Source of the DNA: Flavobacteriaceae bacterium MAR_2010_72
Lineage (GTDB): Bacteria > Bacteroidota > Bacteroidia > Flavobacteriales > Flavobacteriaceae
Length of the DNA stretch: 64,000 nucleotides
Assembly: GCA_003550275.1 (NCBI GenBank)
Contig: QXCW01000002.1
Span: 682,001-746,000, forward strand
Reading direction: 5' to 3'
The notes under the pieces were generated by a model. It ran no database searches and was not told where the DNA came from. It saw only the letters and a list, made by a program, of their open reading frames with translations. How positions within the stretch are numbered: position 1 is the stretch's first letter; each line of letters opens with the position of its first letter. A program made the translations under genes and the position numbers. Shown here piece by piece: positions 1 to 8,498 of this stretch.

Positions 1-109
1 TTATGTTTTAAAGTTATTTTGAAGGGAAATTTACCATATTAGACAGCCTGCTTATATATGGTTTTTATTAATTTTTAGTCTATCACTACCTTAAACAACC
101 ACCATTGCT

Positions 110-117
110 TATTTTTG
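110..117 (+). promoter_or_regulatory. Bacteroidetes-type -7 box before the first gene
   Basis: TATTTTTG matches the TAnnTTTG -7 consensus of the Bacteroidota primary sigma factor. It ends only 4 bases before the ATG at 122, so transcription would begin at about the start codon (leaderless). No clear -33 TTG is seen about 19 bases upstream, so this is a partial promoter match. Confidence 0.4.
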
Positions 118-121
118 TATC

Positions 122-499
122 ATGAAAACCCCACTCACAACGCAAGAATTGCATAACCTAGCCATGAACCATGTTGGTAAAGAATTAGAGCAACGAGGTT
201 TTGAGTTTATTGCTGTTAATAGTAAATTAAAAAAGCATCCGCAATTTGTATGTATTGATAAAAACAAACAGTATTACTTTGTTATTGTTAGAGTGGTTAT
301 CTTACCTGAAAACCCCAATAACTATGATATGGTTTGGATGGAAGCCTTTAAAAAGCACGCCAGAACGCAAAATGCTAAAGTGTTATATGCAGGCGTAGGA
401 TTAGGGAATCCAGATGGGGAAGATTTACCTATTTATTTAAACGAAGACTATTTAATCGAGTATAACGGTATACAAGTAGTTGAAACGCATTTAAACTAA
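122..499 (+). CDS. Conserved hypothetical protein, often labelled NqrF, upstream of apbE
   Basis: A 125-residue soluble protein with no signal peptide and no membrane segment. From memory, Flavobacteriia homologues found beside apbE are often labelled Na+-translocating NADH-quinone reductase subunit F. That label is not supported here: there is no N-terminal membrane helix, no four-Cys plant-type 2Fe-2S motif (the only Cys is in FVCIDKN) and no FAD/NADH-binding reductase domain, and true NqrF is about 400 residues. Its stop codon abuts the ATG of apbE, so the two genes are almost certainly co-transcribed. The mixed alpha/beta pattern with a central strand (YYFVIVRVVIL) would suit a small nuclease-like or accessory fold, but no function can be assigned. 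Confidence 0.8.
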   Translation: MKTPLTTQELHNLAMNHVGKELEQRGFEFIAVNSKLKKHPQFVCIDKNKQYYFVIVRVVILPENPNNYDMVWMEAFKKHARTQNAKVLYAGVGLGNPDGEDLPIYLNEDYLIEYNGIQVVETHLN

Positions 500-1483
500 A
501 TGAAAACTAATATTTTTTTATTGTGTGGCTTTATGGTCGTCATGTCATGTCAAACAACTAAAAACACCAAAATTTCTGGACCTGTTTTTGGAACCTCTTA
601 TGGGATTACGTATTATTCTGAAACCATAAAAATTAAACGAACTAAACTAGATAGTCTATTTCATATAATTAACAATTCACTTTCAACTTATAAAGAGGAT
701 TCCTATATTTCTAAAATCAACCGAAATCAGCCTATCAAGGTAGATGATCATTTTATTACGGTTTTTAACACCGCCAGAGAAGTATATGATGCGACTGATG
801 GTGCATTTGACCCAACTATTGGAGCGGTTGTTAATGCATGGAATTTTGGCCCAAAAGGCAAGATCACCGGCTTAGATGATCTTAAGGTAGATAGTTTAAT
901 GTTGTCTGTAGGTTTTGATAAAATTAGGCTTGAAAATAATGTTGTAATAAAAGAGAACCCAGCCACTTTTATTGATTTTAATGCCATTGCAAAAGGGTAT
1001 GGGGTAGATGTTGTGGCTCGTTATCTAGAAGCTTTAGGAATTGAGAATTACATTGTTGAAATTGGTGGTGAAATCAGATGCAAGGGGATAAATATTGAAA
1101 CTCAAAACCCGTGGCGCGTAGGTGTAGAAAAGCCAAATTTTGATGGGACTCAATCACTCATAAAGGCGATTTATTTACATGATGAAGCGATGGCTACTTC
1201 TGGTACGTATAGAAAATTTAGTATTGACGAAGACGGGAATCGCTATTCTCATATCATTGACACGGAAACAGGCTATCCTAGTAAAACCAATTTACTGAGT
1301 ATTTCTATTATTACAGATAATTGTATGATTGCCGATGCCTATGCAACAGCATTTAAATCTATGGGTATCGAAAAAGTAAAAACCTTTTTGGAATCACACC
1401 CTGAACTTAAAGTGTTCCTGATTTTTGAAAATGAACAAAAAGAACTGGAGACGCTTAATCTTAATGGATTCCCTGAAGACTAA
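500..1483 (+). CDS. apbE: FAD:protein FMN transferase (ApbE), lipoprotein
   Basis: A 327-residue ApbE-family flavin transferase, which moves FMN from FAD onto Thr/Ser of target proteins such as NqrB/NqrC or RnfG/RnfD on the outer face of the inner membrane. The N-terminus is a lipoprotein signal (hydrophobic stretch, then VVMSC with Cys17). Family signatures are in order: FDPTIGAVVNAWNFGP, IDFNAIAKGYGVD, IVEIGGEIRCKG, ATSGTYRKF, HIIDTETGYPS and the Mg/FAD-binding NCMIADAYATAF. Length is normal. It starts directly at the stop of the preceding gene and converges with a minus-strand methyltransferase whose stop is adjacent. No flavinylation target is encoded in this window. Confidence 0.95.
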   Translation: MKTNIFLLCGFMVVMSCQTTKNTKISGPVFGTSYGITYYSETIKIKRTKLDSLFHIINNSLSTYKEDSYISKINRNQPIKVDDHFITVFNTAREVYDATDGAFDPTIGAVVNAWNFGPKGKITGLDDLKVDSLMLSVGFDKIRLENNVVIKENPATFIDFNAIAKGYGVDVVARYLEALGIENYIVEIGGEIRCKGINIETQNPWRVGVEKPNFDGTQSLIKAIYLHDEAMATSGTYRKFSIDEDGNRYSHIIDTETGYPSKTNLLSISIITDNCMIADAYATAFKSMGIEKVKTFLESHPELKVFLIFENEQKELETLNLNGFPED

Positions 1484-2248
1484 TTACTTATAAACCACTG
1501 GGATAATTTCGCCTTTCGCCAAGCAAAACCGAGCGATATCCTCATCAGAGAATTTAGACGTATAGTTTACTTCTTCAACCTTAAAACCTATTGAACGAAG
1601 TTTATCAAAATAGTCTTGGCCGTAAACCCTAACGTGATCATACTGCCCAAAGAGTTTAGCGCGCTCTTTCTTATCGGTTATAGTATTATCTTCAAAAGTT
1701 TTTTCCCGAGCCAAATCTTGAGGAATTTGAAAAATGCCCCAACCATTAGGTTTCATCACTCGATATAATTCTTGCATAGCCTTGGTGTCATCTGGGATGT
1801 GTTCTAAAACATGGTTGCAGAGTATGACATCAAAAGTAGTGTCATCAAACGGAAGTTTGCAAATGTCTGCCTTCACATCGGCCAATGGCGAGTTTAAATC
1901 TGTAGTAATATACTCTAAGTTTTTCAAATTTTTGAAACGCTTATAAAAGGCCTGTTCAGGTGCAAAGTGTAACACTTTTAAGTTTTCTGAGAAAAAGCCA
2001 GTTTCATTTTTTAGGTACAACCACAGAAGTCTGTGACGTTCTAAACTCAAGGTTGATGGAGACAAGGCATTATTGCGCTGTGTTCCATAACCATAAGGCA
2101 AAAAGGTGATAAAACTCTTGCCGTCAATAGGATCTGTATAGGCTTTACCTTTTAAAAGAAAGGCTAAAAACGGGCGTACAGTATAACTCAACCTGATCAA
2201 GAAAGGTCTTGGGAAAAAGTTAAGAAAAAATCTGAATAAATGTTTCAA
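1484..2248 (-). CDS. Class I SAM-dependent methyltransferase
   Basis: A Methyltransf_11-type enzyme. Motif I is the variant VLHFAPE, followed by the acidic strand EYITTDLNSP, then DICKLPFDDTTFDVILCNHVLEH, which is the classic motif II/III region, and a post-motif MKPNGWGIFQIP. The substrate is unknown; a polycyclic N-terminal basic/hydrophobic segment (HLFRFFLNFFPRPF) may contact membrane. I place the start at TTG 2248, seven bases after the upstream cupin stop. An earlier TTG at 2293 would add 15 residues and overlap the cupin gene by 38 bases. Gene order map-cupin-methyltransferase, with tiny gaps, suggests one transcript. Confidence 0.85.
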   Translation of the reverse strand: MKHLFRFFLNFFPRPFLIRLSYTVRPFLAFLLKGKAYTDPIDGKSFITFLPYGYGTQRNNALSPSTLSLERHRLLWLYLKNETGFFSENLKVLHFAPEQAFYKRFKNLKNLEYITTDLNSPLADVKADICKLPFDDTTFDVILCNHVLEHIPDDTKAMQELYRVMKPNGWGIFQIPQDLAREKTFEDNTITDKKERAKLFGQYDHVRVYGQDYFDKLRSIGFKVEEVNYTSKFSDEDIARFCLAKGEIIPVVYK

Positions 2249-2255
2249 GTATAGT

Positions 2256-2573
2256 TTACTTATAATCTTCTCTAACCGGGCTAAATATATCAACTACTTT
2301 ACAGTTGGTCAAAGCTCGCGCACTATGAACCACATTTGACGGAATTAGAGTGATAACGCCTGGTTTTAAAACTTGTGTCACGCCACCAATCGTCATTTCC
2401 AATTGACCTTCAGTGATTTGTGTGGTTTGCTCATGAATATGTGAATGCGCGGGTAAAATAGCACCCTCTTCGATATCTACAAAACCTATTGTCGTAGATT
2501 CGGTATGAAAATAGCGTCCCTTAATGCCTTTTGCAAGTTCGCGCTGTTCTATTTCAGAAATTACTTTTTGCAT
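2256..2573 (-). CDS. Small cupin-domain protein
   Basis: A 105-residue single-domain cupin. The first cupin motif is PAHSHIHEQTTQITEGQLEM, giving metal-ligand candidates His, His and Glu (here Gln-rich), and the second is IPSNVVHSARAL with the fourth His. Such stand-alone cupins bind a divalent metal; many are of unknown substrate and some are dioxygenases or isomerases. It starts one base after the stop of map and is followed closely by a methyltransferase, so it is likely co-expressed with both. No signal peptide. The specific reaction cannot be read from the sequence. Confidence 0.88.
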   Translation of the reverse strand: MQKVISEIEQRELAKGIKGRYFHTESTTIGFVDIEEGAILPAHSHIHEQTTQITEGQLEMTIGGVTQVLKPGVITLIPSNVVHSARALTNCKVVDIFSPVREDYK

Positions 2574-2574
2574 A

Positions 2575-3393
2575 TTATAATACTAATTGTTGTTGCCTGA
2601 ATTCATGTTCTTCATCACTTTCAATGCCTAATGCTTCATAAATGTAGGCAAAGGTTGAAAGCAATTCAGGTTTACCATTTACTAAAGCCACATCATGTTC
2701 AAAATGCGCACTTGGCTTGTTATCTAGAGTTGTGATGGTCCAACCATCATTATGTTGCTTAATACGGTGGGTGCCCATGTTAATCATCGGTTCAATAGCC
2801 ACGACTTGTCCTTCAACAAATTTTTTGCCACGACCACGTTTGCCATAATTTGGCATTTCTGGATCTTCGTGCATTTTCCGACCAAGGCCATGACCAACCA
2901 ATTCGCGCACAACGCCATAACCATGATCTTCACAATACTTTTGTATCGCGTAACCCACATCGCCAACACGGTTGCCAAATTTAAATTCTCTTATCCCTAC
3001 ATACAATGATGCCTTGGTGACCTCTAAAAGTTTTTGCGTTTCAGGAGCAATGTCACCTACAGCAAAGGTATACGCATGGTCGCCATAGAAGCCGTTTTTT
3101 AGAGCGCCACAGTCTATAGAGATAATGTCCCCTTCTTTAAGTGGTTTGTCTGTTGGAAATCCGTGAACCACCTGTTCATTGGGGCTCATACATAAGGTGT
3201 TCGGAAAGTCATAAAGCCCTAAAAACCCTGGAACAGCGCCTTCAGACCTAATAAAATCTTCTGCAATTTTATCCAGTTGCAAAGTGGTAACTCCTGGTTT
3301 TACTTCTTTGGCTAAAATGCCCAATGTTTTTGAAACAATTAGAGCGCTTTCACGCATCAACTCAATTTCCTCTTTCGTCTTTACTTCAATCAT
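2575..3393 (-). CDS. map: Type I methionine aminopeptidase
   Basis: A 272-residue MetAP that removes the initiator Met from nascent proteins in the cytoplasm. All five metal ligands are visible: Asp in ISIDCGAL, Asp in GDHAYTF, His in GHGLGRKMHED, Glu in IEPMINMG and Glu in FEHDVALV. The substrate-binding His of YGDHAY is present. It lacks the N-terminal zinc-finger extension of the eukaryotic enzyme and carries a short C-terminal tail after the last ligand. It is the first gene of a run that continues into the cupin and the methyltransferase. Confidence 0.97.
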   Translation of the reverse strand: MIEVKTKEEIELMRESALIVSKTLGILAKEVKPGVTTLQLDKIAEDFIRSEGAVPGFLGLYDFPNTLCMSPNEQVVHGFPTDKPLKEGDIISIDCGALKNGFYGDHAYTFAVGDIAPETQKLLEVTKASLYVGIREFKFGNRVGDVGYAIQKYCEDHGYGVVRELVGHGLGRKMHEDPEMPNYGKRGRGKKFVEGQVVAIEPMINMGTHRIKQHNDGWTITTLDNKPSAHFEHDVALVNGKPELLSTFAYIYEALGIESDEEHEFRQQQLVL

Positions 3394-3435
3394 TATAAGA
3401 AAAATATGGGCAAAGATACTTAAAATTAAAATTGG

Positions 3436-3846
3436 TTACTTTCTCAAAAACGAAAAGAACCCTTTTTTTGGTTTTCCTTTTATATGCGGTTTTTCTTTGG
3501 TAATCATTTGGTAGATTTCGCCCCAACCTAGCACACCACCAATATTGCGGTCATCAATGAATAGATCGGCATAAATTTTTCGGCTTTTGTTGGTGTCAAA
3601 ATCTTCTTCAGGATAGCTTTTGTTCACTGCATAAAATTGAATGCCATTGTTTTCACAAAATGCTACCGCTTCGTCTAATTTAGAGCCAGAACGGTAAGTC
3701 CATAAAATGAGACGATGACCGTCGTTTTGCAATCGTTTTAAAGTTTCGAACGCAAATATCCTTGGCTTTCCAATTTTTGGGTATGCATCATCGACAATTG
3801 TACCATCAAAATCGATTGCTATGATAAGTTTATTTTGAAAATTCAT
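3436..3846 (-). CDS. HAD-superfamily hydrolase, small soluble type
   Basis: A 136-residue HAD-fold protein. Motif I is IIAIDFDGTIVD with the nucleophile and general acid Asp, motif II is LILWTYRSG, and the C-terminal acidic motif is DLFIDDRNIGG. There is no cap domain, so it probably acts on a phosphorylated macromolecule or small exposed substrate. It resembles the BT0820-type HAD proteins of Bacteroidetes. The C-terminus is Lys-rich (KGKPKKGFFSFLRK). It is followed after 42 bases by map in the same direction. Confidence 0.88.
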   Translation of the reverse strand: MNFQNKLIIAIDFDGTIVDDAYPKIGKPRIFAFETLKRLQNDGHRLILWTYRSGSKLDEAVAFCENNGIQFYAVNKSYPEEDFDTNKSRKIYADLFIDDRNIGGVLGWGEIYQMITKEKPHIKGKPKKGFFSFLRK

Positions 3847-3897
3847 TCAGAATGAGTTTCCTCAAAAATACAATAATTTATAAATTCCAAAGAATTC

Positions 3898-5415
3898 TTA
3901 AACCAAAGCCTTTTGGGTCATGGATTTAGGCTGTTCAACTCCCATCAACTTAAGAATAGTTGGTGCTATATCGCCTAAAATACCATCCTTAATAGTTGTT
4001 TTTTCCTTATCTATTAAAATAATTGGGACTGGATTGGTCGTATGCGCCGTATTAGGTGTTCCATCGGGGTTGATCATGGTTTCGCAATTGCCGTGGTCAG
4101 CAATTAAAATCGTGGTGTAGTTATGCTCCAAAGCGGTAGTTACCACATCTTTTACACAGGTATCAACCGCTTCGCAGGCTTTTATGGCCGCTTCCATAAC
4201 TCCAGTATGACCTACCATGTCGCCATTGGCAAAATTAAGACAAACAAAATCAACGTCTTCCTTTTCAAGTTCAGGAATCAAGGCATCACGTAATTCGTAA
4301 GCGCTCATTTCAGGCTTCAAATCATAGGTTGCTACTTTAGGCGAATTTCTCAAAATACGTGTTTCTCCATGAAAAGGGGTTTCTCTTCCACCAGAAAAGA
4401 AAAAGGTAACATGCGGGTACTTTTCAGTTTCGGCAATACGAATTTGTTTCTTACCATTTTGTTCAAGCACCTCACCCAAGGTTTCGGTTAAATTATCTTT
4501 TTCAAAAACGACTTTGATGCCTTTAAAGGACTCATCGTAATTGGTCAAGGTTACATAATAGAGATCGAGCTTATGCATGTTCTGTTCATGAAAATCGGTC
4601 TGCGTTAAGGCTTCAGTAAGCTGACGCCCTCTGTCGGTTCGGAAATTGAAGAACACAACTACATCTCCATCCTTAATGGTTGCTATTGGATTTTCATTGT
4701 CGTCAACCATTACAATAGGTTCAATGAACTCGTCAGTAATATTTTGGTTGTAACTATTTTGAATAGATTCAGTAGAGTTTTTTGATGGATTTCCAAGGCC
4801 ATTAACTAAAGCATCATAGGCCAATTTTACGCGTTCCCATCGCTTATCTCTATCCATGGCATAATATCGCCCTGTAATTGATGCCAATTTGGTATTGGTG
4901 TTTTTAATATGAGATTCTAATGAGGTAATAAAACCAAAACCAGATTTTGGATCTACATCACGTCCATCGGTAAATGCATGAATGAATGACTCTTTAACTC
5001 CAGAAGCTTTGGCAGCATCAACTAACCCAAATAAATGATCAATATGAGAGTGCACGCCACCATCACTAAGTAGACCTAAAAAATGAACCGGTTTGTTGTT
5101 GGTTTTAGCATAATTGAAGGCTTCTATCAAAACAGATTCTTTTGCAAGCGTATTGTTTTTTACTGCTAAATTTATTTTTACAAGATCTTGATAAACGATT
5201 CTCCCGGCACCCAAGTTCATGTGGCCAACCTCACTATTTCCCATTTGCCCTTCTGGTAAGCCTACATGCAATCCATCGGTTCTTAAATTGGCGTTAGAGT
5301 AGTTTTGGTAGAGCGAATCTATAAAAGGTGTATAAGCATTATCTATTGCCGAAACTTTTGGGTCTGGAGATTTCCCCCAACCATCAAGAATCATTAAGAT
5401 GACTTTCTTGTTCAT
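3898..5415 (-). CDS. gpmI: 2,3-bisphosphoglycerate-independent phosphoglycerate mutase
   Basis: A 505-residue two-domain iPGM interconverting 3- and 2-phosphoglycerate with two Mn ions. The phosphatase-domain metal ligand Asp11 sits in MILDGWG and the phospho-accepting Ser61 in MGNSEVGHMNLGAGR. Further signatures are HSHIDHLFGL, FTDGRDVDP, RYYAMDRDKRW, FFNFRTDRGRQ and the second metal site NGDMVGHTG...DHGNCE. Full length for the family. It stands alone, with about 50 bases before the HAD gene and a 150-base upstream region without an obvious promoter match. Confidence 0.98.
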   Translation of the reverse strand: MNKKVILMILDGWGKSPDPKVSAIDNAYTPFIDSLYQNYSNANLRTDGLHVGLPEGQMGNSEVGHMNLGAGRIVYQDLVKINLAVKNNTLAKESVLIEAFNYAKTNNKPVHFLGLLSDGGVHSHIDHLFGLVDAAKASGVKESFIHAFTDGRDVDPKSGFGFITSLESHIKNTNTKLASITGRYYAMDRDKRWERVKLAYDALVNGLGNPSKNSTESIQNSYNQNITDEFIEPIVMVDDNENPIATIKDGDVVVFFNFRTDRGRQLTEALTQTDFHEQNMHKLDLYYVTLTNYDESFKGIKVVFEKDNLTETLGEVLEQNGKKQIRIAETEKYPHVTFFFSGGRETPFHGETRILRNSPKVATYDLKPEMSAYELRDALIPELEKEDVDFVCLNFANGDMVGHTGVMEAAIKACEAVDTCVKDVVTTALEHNYTTILIADHGNCETMINPDGTPNTAHTTNPVPIILIDKEKTTIKDGILGDIAPTILKLMGVEQPKSMTQKALV

Positions 5416-5566
5416 ATGTTCATTGAATTTTCAAAACTCAAAGATAAAGGTTCTTAATCTAAACCCTCAATAATTAGATGGTGAAATGTAATTGAGCACC
5501 AATTTTTAATGGTTTAGATTAGAAAGTAGGAATAAATTAAAAGATGTTGAAAAAAGCGCACAGCGA

Positions 5567-6337
5567 TTAACCTGCTTTTTTGTATTTGGCAATAGCCTCT
5601 TTAATTTTTTGTATTCTATTGTCTGGATCTGGATGTGTACTTTGGAATTCTGGGACGCGATTTGAGCCCGCAGCAGCTTTTAAAATCCGCATAACAGCAA
5701 TCATTTCTTCAGGATCATAACCAGCGTCAATCATAAATTTAACACCTAAATCGTCACTTTCTAATTCGTCACCTTGTCCGTTGGTGAGTAAGGTTTGGTA
5801 GCCATAACTGCTCACAACATTGCCCATATCGGCACCAACGGCAGCACCAGTTGATAAGGTCTGCCAATATTCAGTTTCTGCAATTCGTTCAGCCGAGTGG
5901 CGACCAAGTACATGACCAATTTCATGACCTAAAACTCCAGCAAGTTGATCTTCATTTTCTAACTTTGAAAATAGGGCATAAGTGATAAAAATTTGACCTC
6001 CGGGTAATGCAAAAGCATTAATGGTATTGGCATCAGAAAGTAAATGAAATTCGTAATTATAAGGTGTCTGATCGGCAATACTCGATTTTACCAAAAGGTT
6101 TCCAACCTCGTCTACTAACGCTTGAAATTCATCATTAGGATAAAGTCCACCATACTGCTCCGTGAGTTGTGGCGCACTTTGCAGACCAATAGCTATTTCC
6201 TGGTCAGATGACATGTTAATGGCTTGTTCTCTTCCAGTATAGGGGTTGACTTCTGTACTACTGCATCGCTTTACGACAGCAAACAGTACAATAGCAGCAC
6301 CAATTAACAACCTAATCTTGAAATTTCTACTCCTCAT
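5567..6337 (-). CDS. M48-family zinc metallopeptidase
   Basis: A 256-residue secreted or membrane-anchored M48 peptidase of the YcaL/LoiP-BepA type. An N-terminal membrane segment (LIGAAIVLFAVV, residues 11-22) is followed by a Cys that could be lipidated, although the lipobox is poor. The zinc site is HEIGH at residues 138-142 with the third ligand in ELESD (E191xxxD195). Such enzymes degrade misfolded envelope proteins. No TPR domain follows, unlike BepA. It is divergently arranged with a GNAT gene. Confidence 0.92.
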   Translation of the reverse strand: MRSRNFKIRLLIGAAIVLFAVVKRCSSTEVNPYTGREQAINMSSDQEIAIGLQSAPQLTEQYGGLYPNDEFQALVDEVGNLLVKSSIADQTPYNYEFHLLSDANTINAFALPGGQIFITYALFSKLENEDQLAGVLGHEIGHVLGRHSAERIAETEYWQTLSTGAAVGADMGNVVSSYGYQTLLTNGQGDELESDDLGVKFMIDAGYDPEEMIAVMRILKAAAGSNRVPEFQSTHPDPDNRIQKIKEAIAKYKKAG

Positions 6338-6438
6338 GGACTTTAGCTGAATTATTAACTGGAAAGTTACAAACTTCCGTTTTATTTTTAGAAATAGATT
6401 TAATTAAATTAATTTTAACCAGTTTAAAATTGCGATTA

Positions 6439-6864
6439 ATGTCTTTTTCATTTAAAATTATTGATGCTTCGGAGATTAATTCCATAATTCCTTTAGTTCA
6501 GAAGCTTACGAACCATAAATTTTCTGATGCCTTATTGCAAGAGCGTTTCGCTGAAATGGTTACACAGAATTACGAATGTGCTGGAGTGTACGATGGTGAT
6601 ACCTTAATTGGCATTTCAGGAATGTGGTATTGCACACGTCATTATGCTGGAAAAAGTATGGAGATTGACCATGTTTTTATTGATGATGCCTACAGAAATA
6701 AAGGTTTAGGAAAGCAATTTTTTAAATGGATGTATGACTATGTTAAAGCTAAAGGTTATGCTTCGGTTGAGCTGAATACCTATGTTCAAAATTATCCTTC
6801 ACATAAATTTTACTACAATGAAGGTTTTGAAATTTTAGGATACCATTTCTTTAAAACCCTTTAA
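6439..6864 (+). CDS. GNAT-family N-acetyltransferase
   Basis: A 141-residue GNAT. The acetyl-CoA loop is HVFIDDAYRNKGLGKQF (motif A, R/QxxGxG/A variant), followed by KGYASVELNTYV and the terminal Tyr-rich strand KFYYNEGFEILGYHFF. The ATG at 6439 gives a natural start (MSFSFKIIDASE); an in-frame TTG nine bases earlier is unlikely. The substrate is unknown. It converges on pepE, whose stop codon is directly adjacent at 6865. Confidence 0.88.
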   Translation: MSFSFKIIDASEINSIIPLVQKLTNHKFSDALLQERFAEMVTQNYECAGVYDGDTLIGISGMWYCTRHYAGKSMEIDHVFIDDAYRNKGLGKQFFKWMYDYVKAKGYASVELNTYVQNYPSHKFYYNEGFEILGYHFFKTL

Positions 6865-7572
6865 CTACTTTAATTGATTAAGCTCTGTCCCTGGTTCAAC
6901 TTCAAAAGCAGCTTTTTCGTGTTCAAAAATGCGGGCTTTTAAATTTCCTTTTAAAGTAATGGAGTCACCTTTAACATCTAACCAACTTCCTTCTCTTAAG
7001 CCAACAACGGGTTGGGTGTTGAATTTGTGAAATTCCTTTATGCGTGTCTCACGAGTTTCTCCCATATGTTTACTCGAGGCAACTGGATCTAAATAATGCG
7101 GATTGATATTAAAGGGAACCAATCCTAAAGTACGAAAACTTGGAGGGTAAACAATCGGCATATCATTGGTAGTGCCAATGGTTAGGCCACAAATATTACT
7201 GCCTGCGCTAGTACCTAAATAAGGAACGCCATTTAGAACAGCTTCCCTAATAGGCTCAATAAGTTGGTTTTTATATAATTGATTCACCAATACAAAAGTG
7301 TTGCCACCACCGATAAAAATACCCTTGGCTTGTTTTACAGCTTCTACGGGGTTGGCACATTCATGAATTCCCAATACGTTTTTTCCTATTGATGTAAAAG
7401 CTGTTTTTGCATTTTCAGTATATTGGTCATGGGTGATTCCGCTGGGTCTGGCGTAAGGCACAAATAGGATGGTATCGGCAGCCTTAAATAGAAGTTTCAA
7501 TTCTTCTAAAAGGTATTCTAAATAACCACTTCCGTGAAGTGTAGATGTACTGGCAATACAAATATGTTTCAT
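6865..7572 (-). CDS. pepE: Dipeptidase E (aspartyl dipeptidase, S51)
   Basis: A 235-residue S51 serine peptidase that cleaves dipeptides with N-terminal Asp. The triad corresponds to the E. coli enzyme with a two-residue shift: Ser122 in GTSAGSN, Asp137 in TTNDMPI and His159 in NINPHYLD. The glycine-rich IFIGGGNTF loop is present. No signal peptide, so cytoplasmic. It is a single gene on the minus strand. Confidence 0.96.
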   Translation of the reverse strand: MKHICIASTSTLHGSGYLEYLLEELKLLFKAADTILFVPYARPSGITHDQYTENAKTAFTSIGKNVLGIHECANPVEAVKQAKGIFIGGGNTFVLVNQLYKNQLIEPIREAVLNGVPYLGTSAGSNICGLTIGTTNDMPIVYPPSFRTLGLVPFNINPHYLDPVASSKHMGETRETRIKEFHKFNTQPVVGLREGSWLDVKGDSITLKGNLKARIFEHEKAAFEVEPGTELNQLK

Positions 7573-7685
7573 ACTTAAAGTATTTGTTGTAAATTTAAGT
7601 AAACCTTGTATTTAACAAAAGTTTATAGCAGGTTTTCAAAATTGTTAGTCCTATAAACCCGTAATTTGAAGTCAACCCAATTAGT

Positions 7686-8498
7686 ATGAAAAACGTTTTA
7701 CTCTTTTCTTTATTTTTATTCATAGCCTTTCCTGTATTATCACAAACCTTTCAGCGAATAGAAGTTAAAGGAAAAATTGTGGTAGATAGCAGTGATGTTG
7801 AAGGTGTAACTATTTATAATACTTCTTCTAATAAAGGAACTTTTGCCAATGAAAAAGGAGAGTTTACCATCGCCGTCATGTTGAATGACCGTGTAGAGTT
7901 TCATGCACTACAATTTAAAGATTTTACAATCACTATTGATCAACGAATTATAGATTCGAGACAGATGACTGTTTTTCTAATTGAGAAATTGAATCGGTTG
8001 GATGAAGTGATTATTTTACCAAAAGGATTAAGTGGCAATCTCGAATTGGATATTGATAATGTGAAAACCGTAAATGTTGACATGAATGCACTGTACTTTG
8101 GTATTATGAATAGTGACGAATATGATTTTACTGATGATTACCGATCACAGATTGAAAACATAGCCATGCACTCACAAGGCCAGACTATTGTTGATGGTCT
8201 TAATGTTGTAAATCTAGTTGGGGTTTTGCTTAAGCCTTTGTTTAAATCTAATAAGAAGGAAAAGAAAACTAATGTCGTACCAGAGATTCCTGTAAGCAAG
8301 TTACAATCGCGTTATGATGTGGAGTTTTTAAGTTCGAATTTTGGAATACCCAAGGATCGCGTTAATGATTTTGTGGGTTATGTTGAAAGTGGCGGAATGG
8401 ATTACAGTTTGTTGGAGGAAGGAAAAGAATTGCTATTTTTAGAGTATTTGAACACCAAGAGCCAGCAATTTTTAAAGGTACAGGTTGAAAAAGATTAA
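7686..8498 (+). CDS. Secreted carboxypeptidase-regulatory-like protein, first of a pair
   Basis: A 270-residue exported protein with a signal peptide ending near LSQ (residue 20). Residues about 22-105 form a CarboxypepD_reg-like beta-sandwich (VKGKIVVDSSDVEGVTIYNT, then GTFANEKGEFTI). The rest has no recognisable domain. It lacks a TonB plug or barrel, so it is not a receptor. The adjacent gene encodes a similar protein, and the two overlap by 14 bases, so they are translated from one message. Such small proteins are common and uncharacterised in Flavobacteriaceae. Confidence 0.82.
   Translation: MKNVLLFSLFLFIAFPVLSQTFQRIEVKGKIVVDSSDVEGVTIYNTSSNKGTFANEKGEFTIAVMLNDRVEFHALQFKDFTITIDQRIIDSRQMTVFLIEKLNRLDEVIILPKGLSGNLELDIDNVKTVNVDMNALYFGIMNSDEYDFTDDYRSQIENIAMHSQGQTIVDGLNVVNLVGVLLKPLFKSNKKEKKTNVVPEIPVSKLQSRYDVEFLSSNFGIPKDRVNDFVGYVESGGMDYSLLEEGKELLFLEYLNTKSQQFLKVQVEKD

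Noticed and set aside
748-987. Minus-strand frame inside apbE
   Set aside because: Antisense to a well-supported gene; no homology features.
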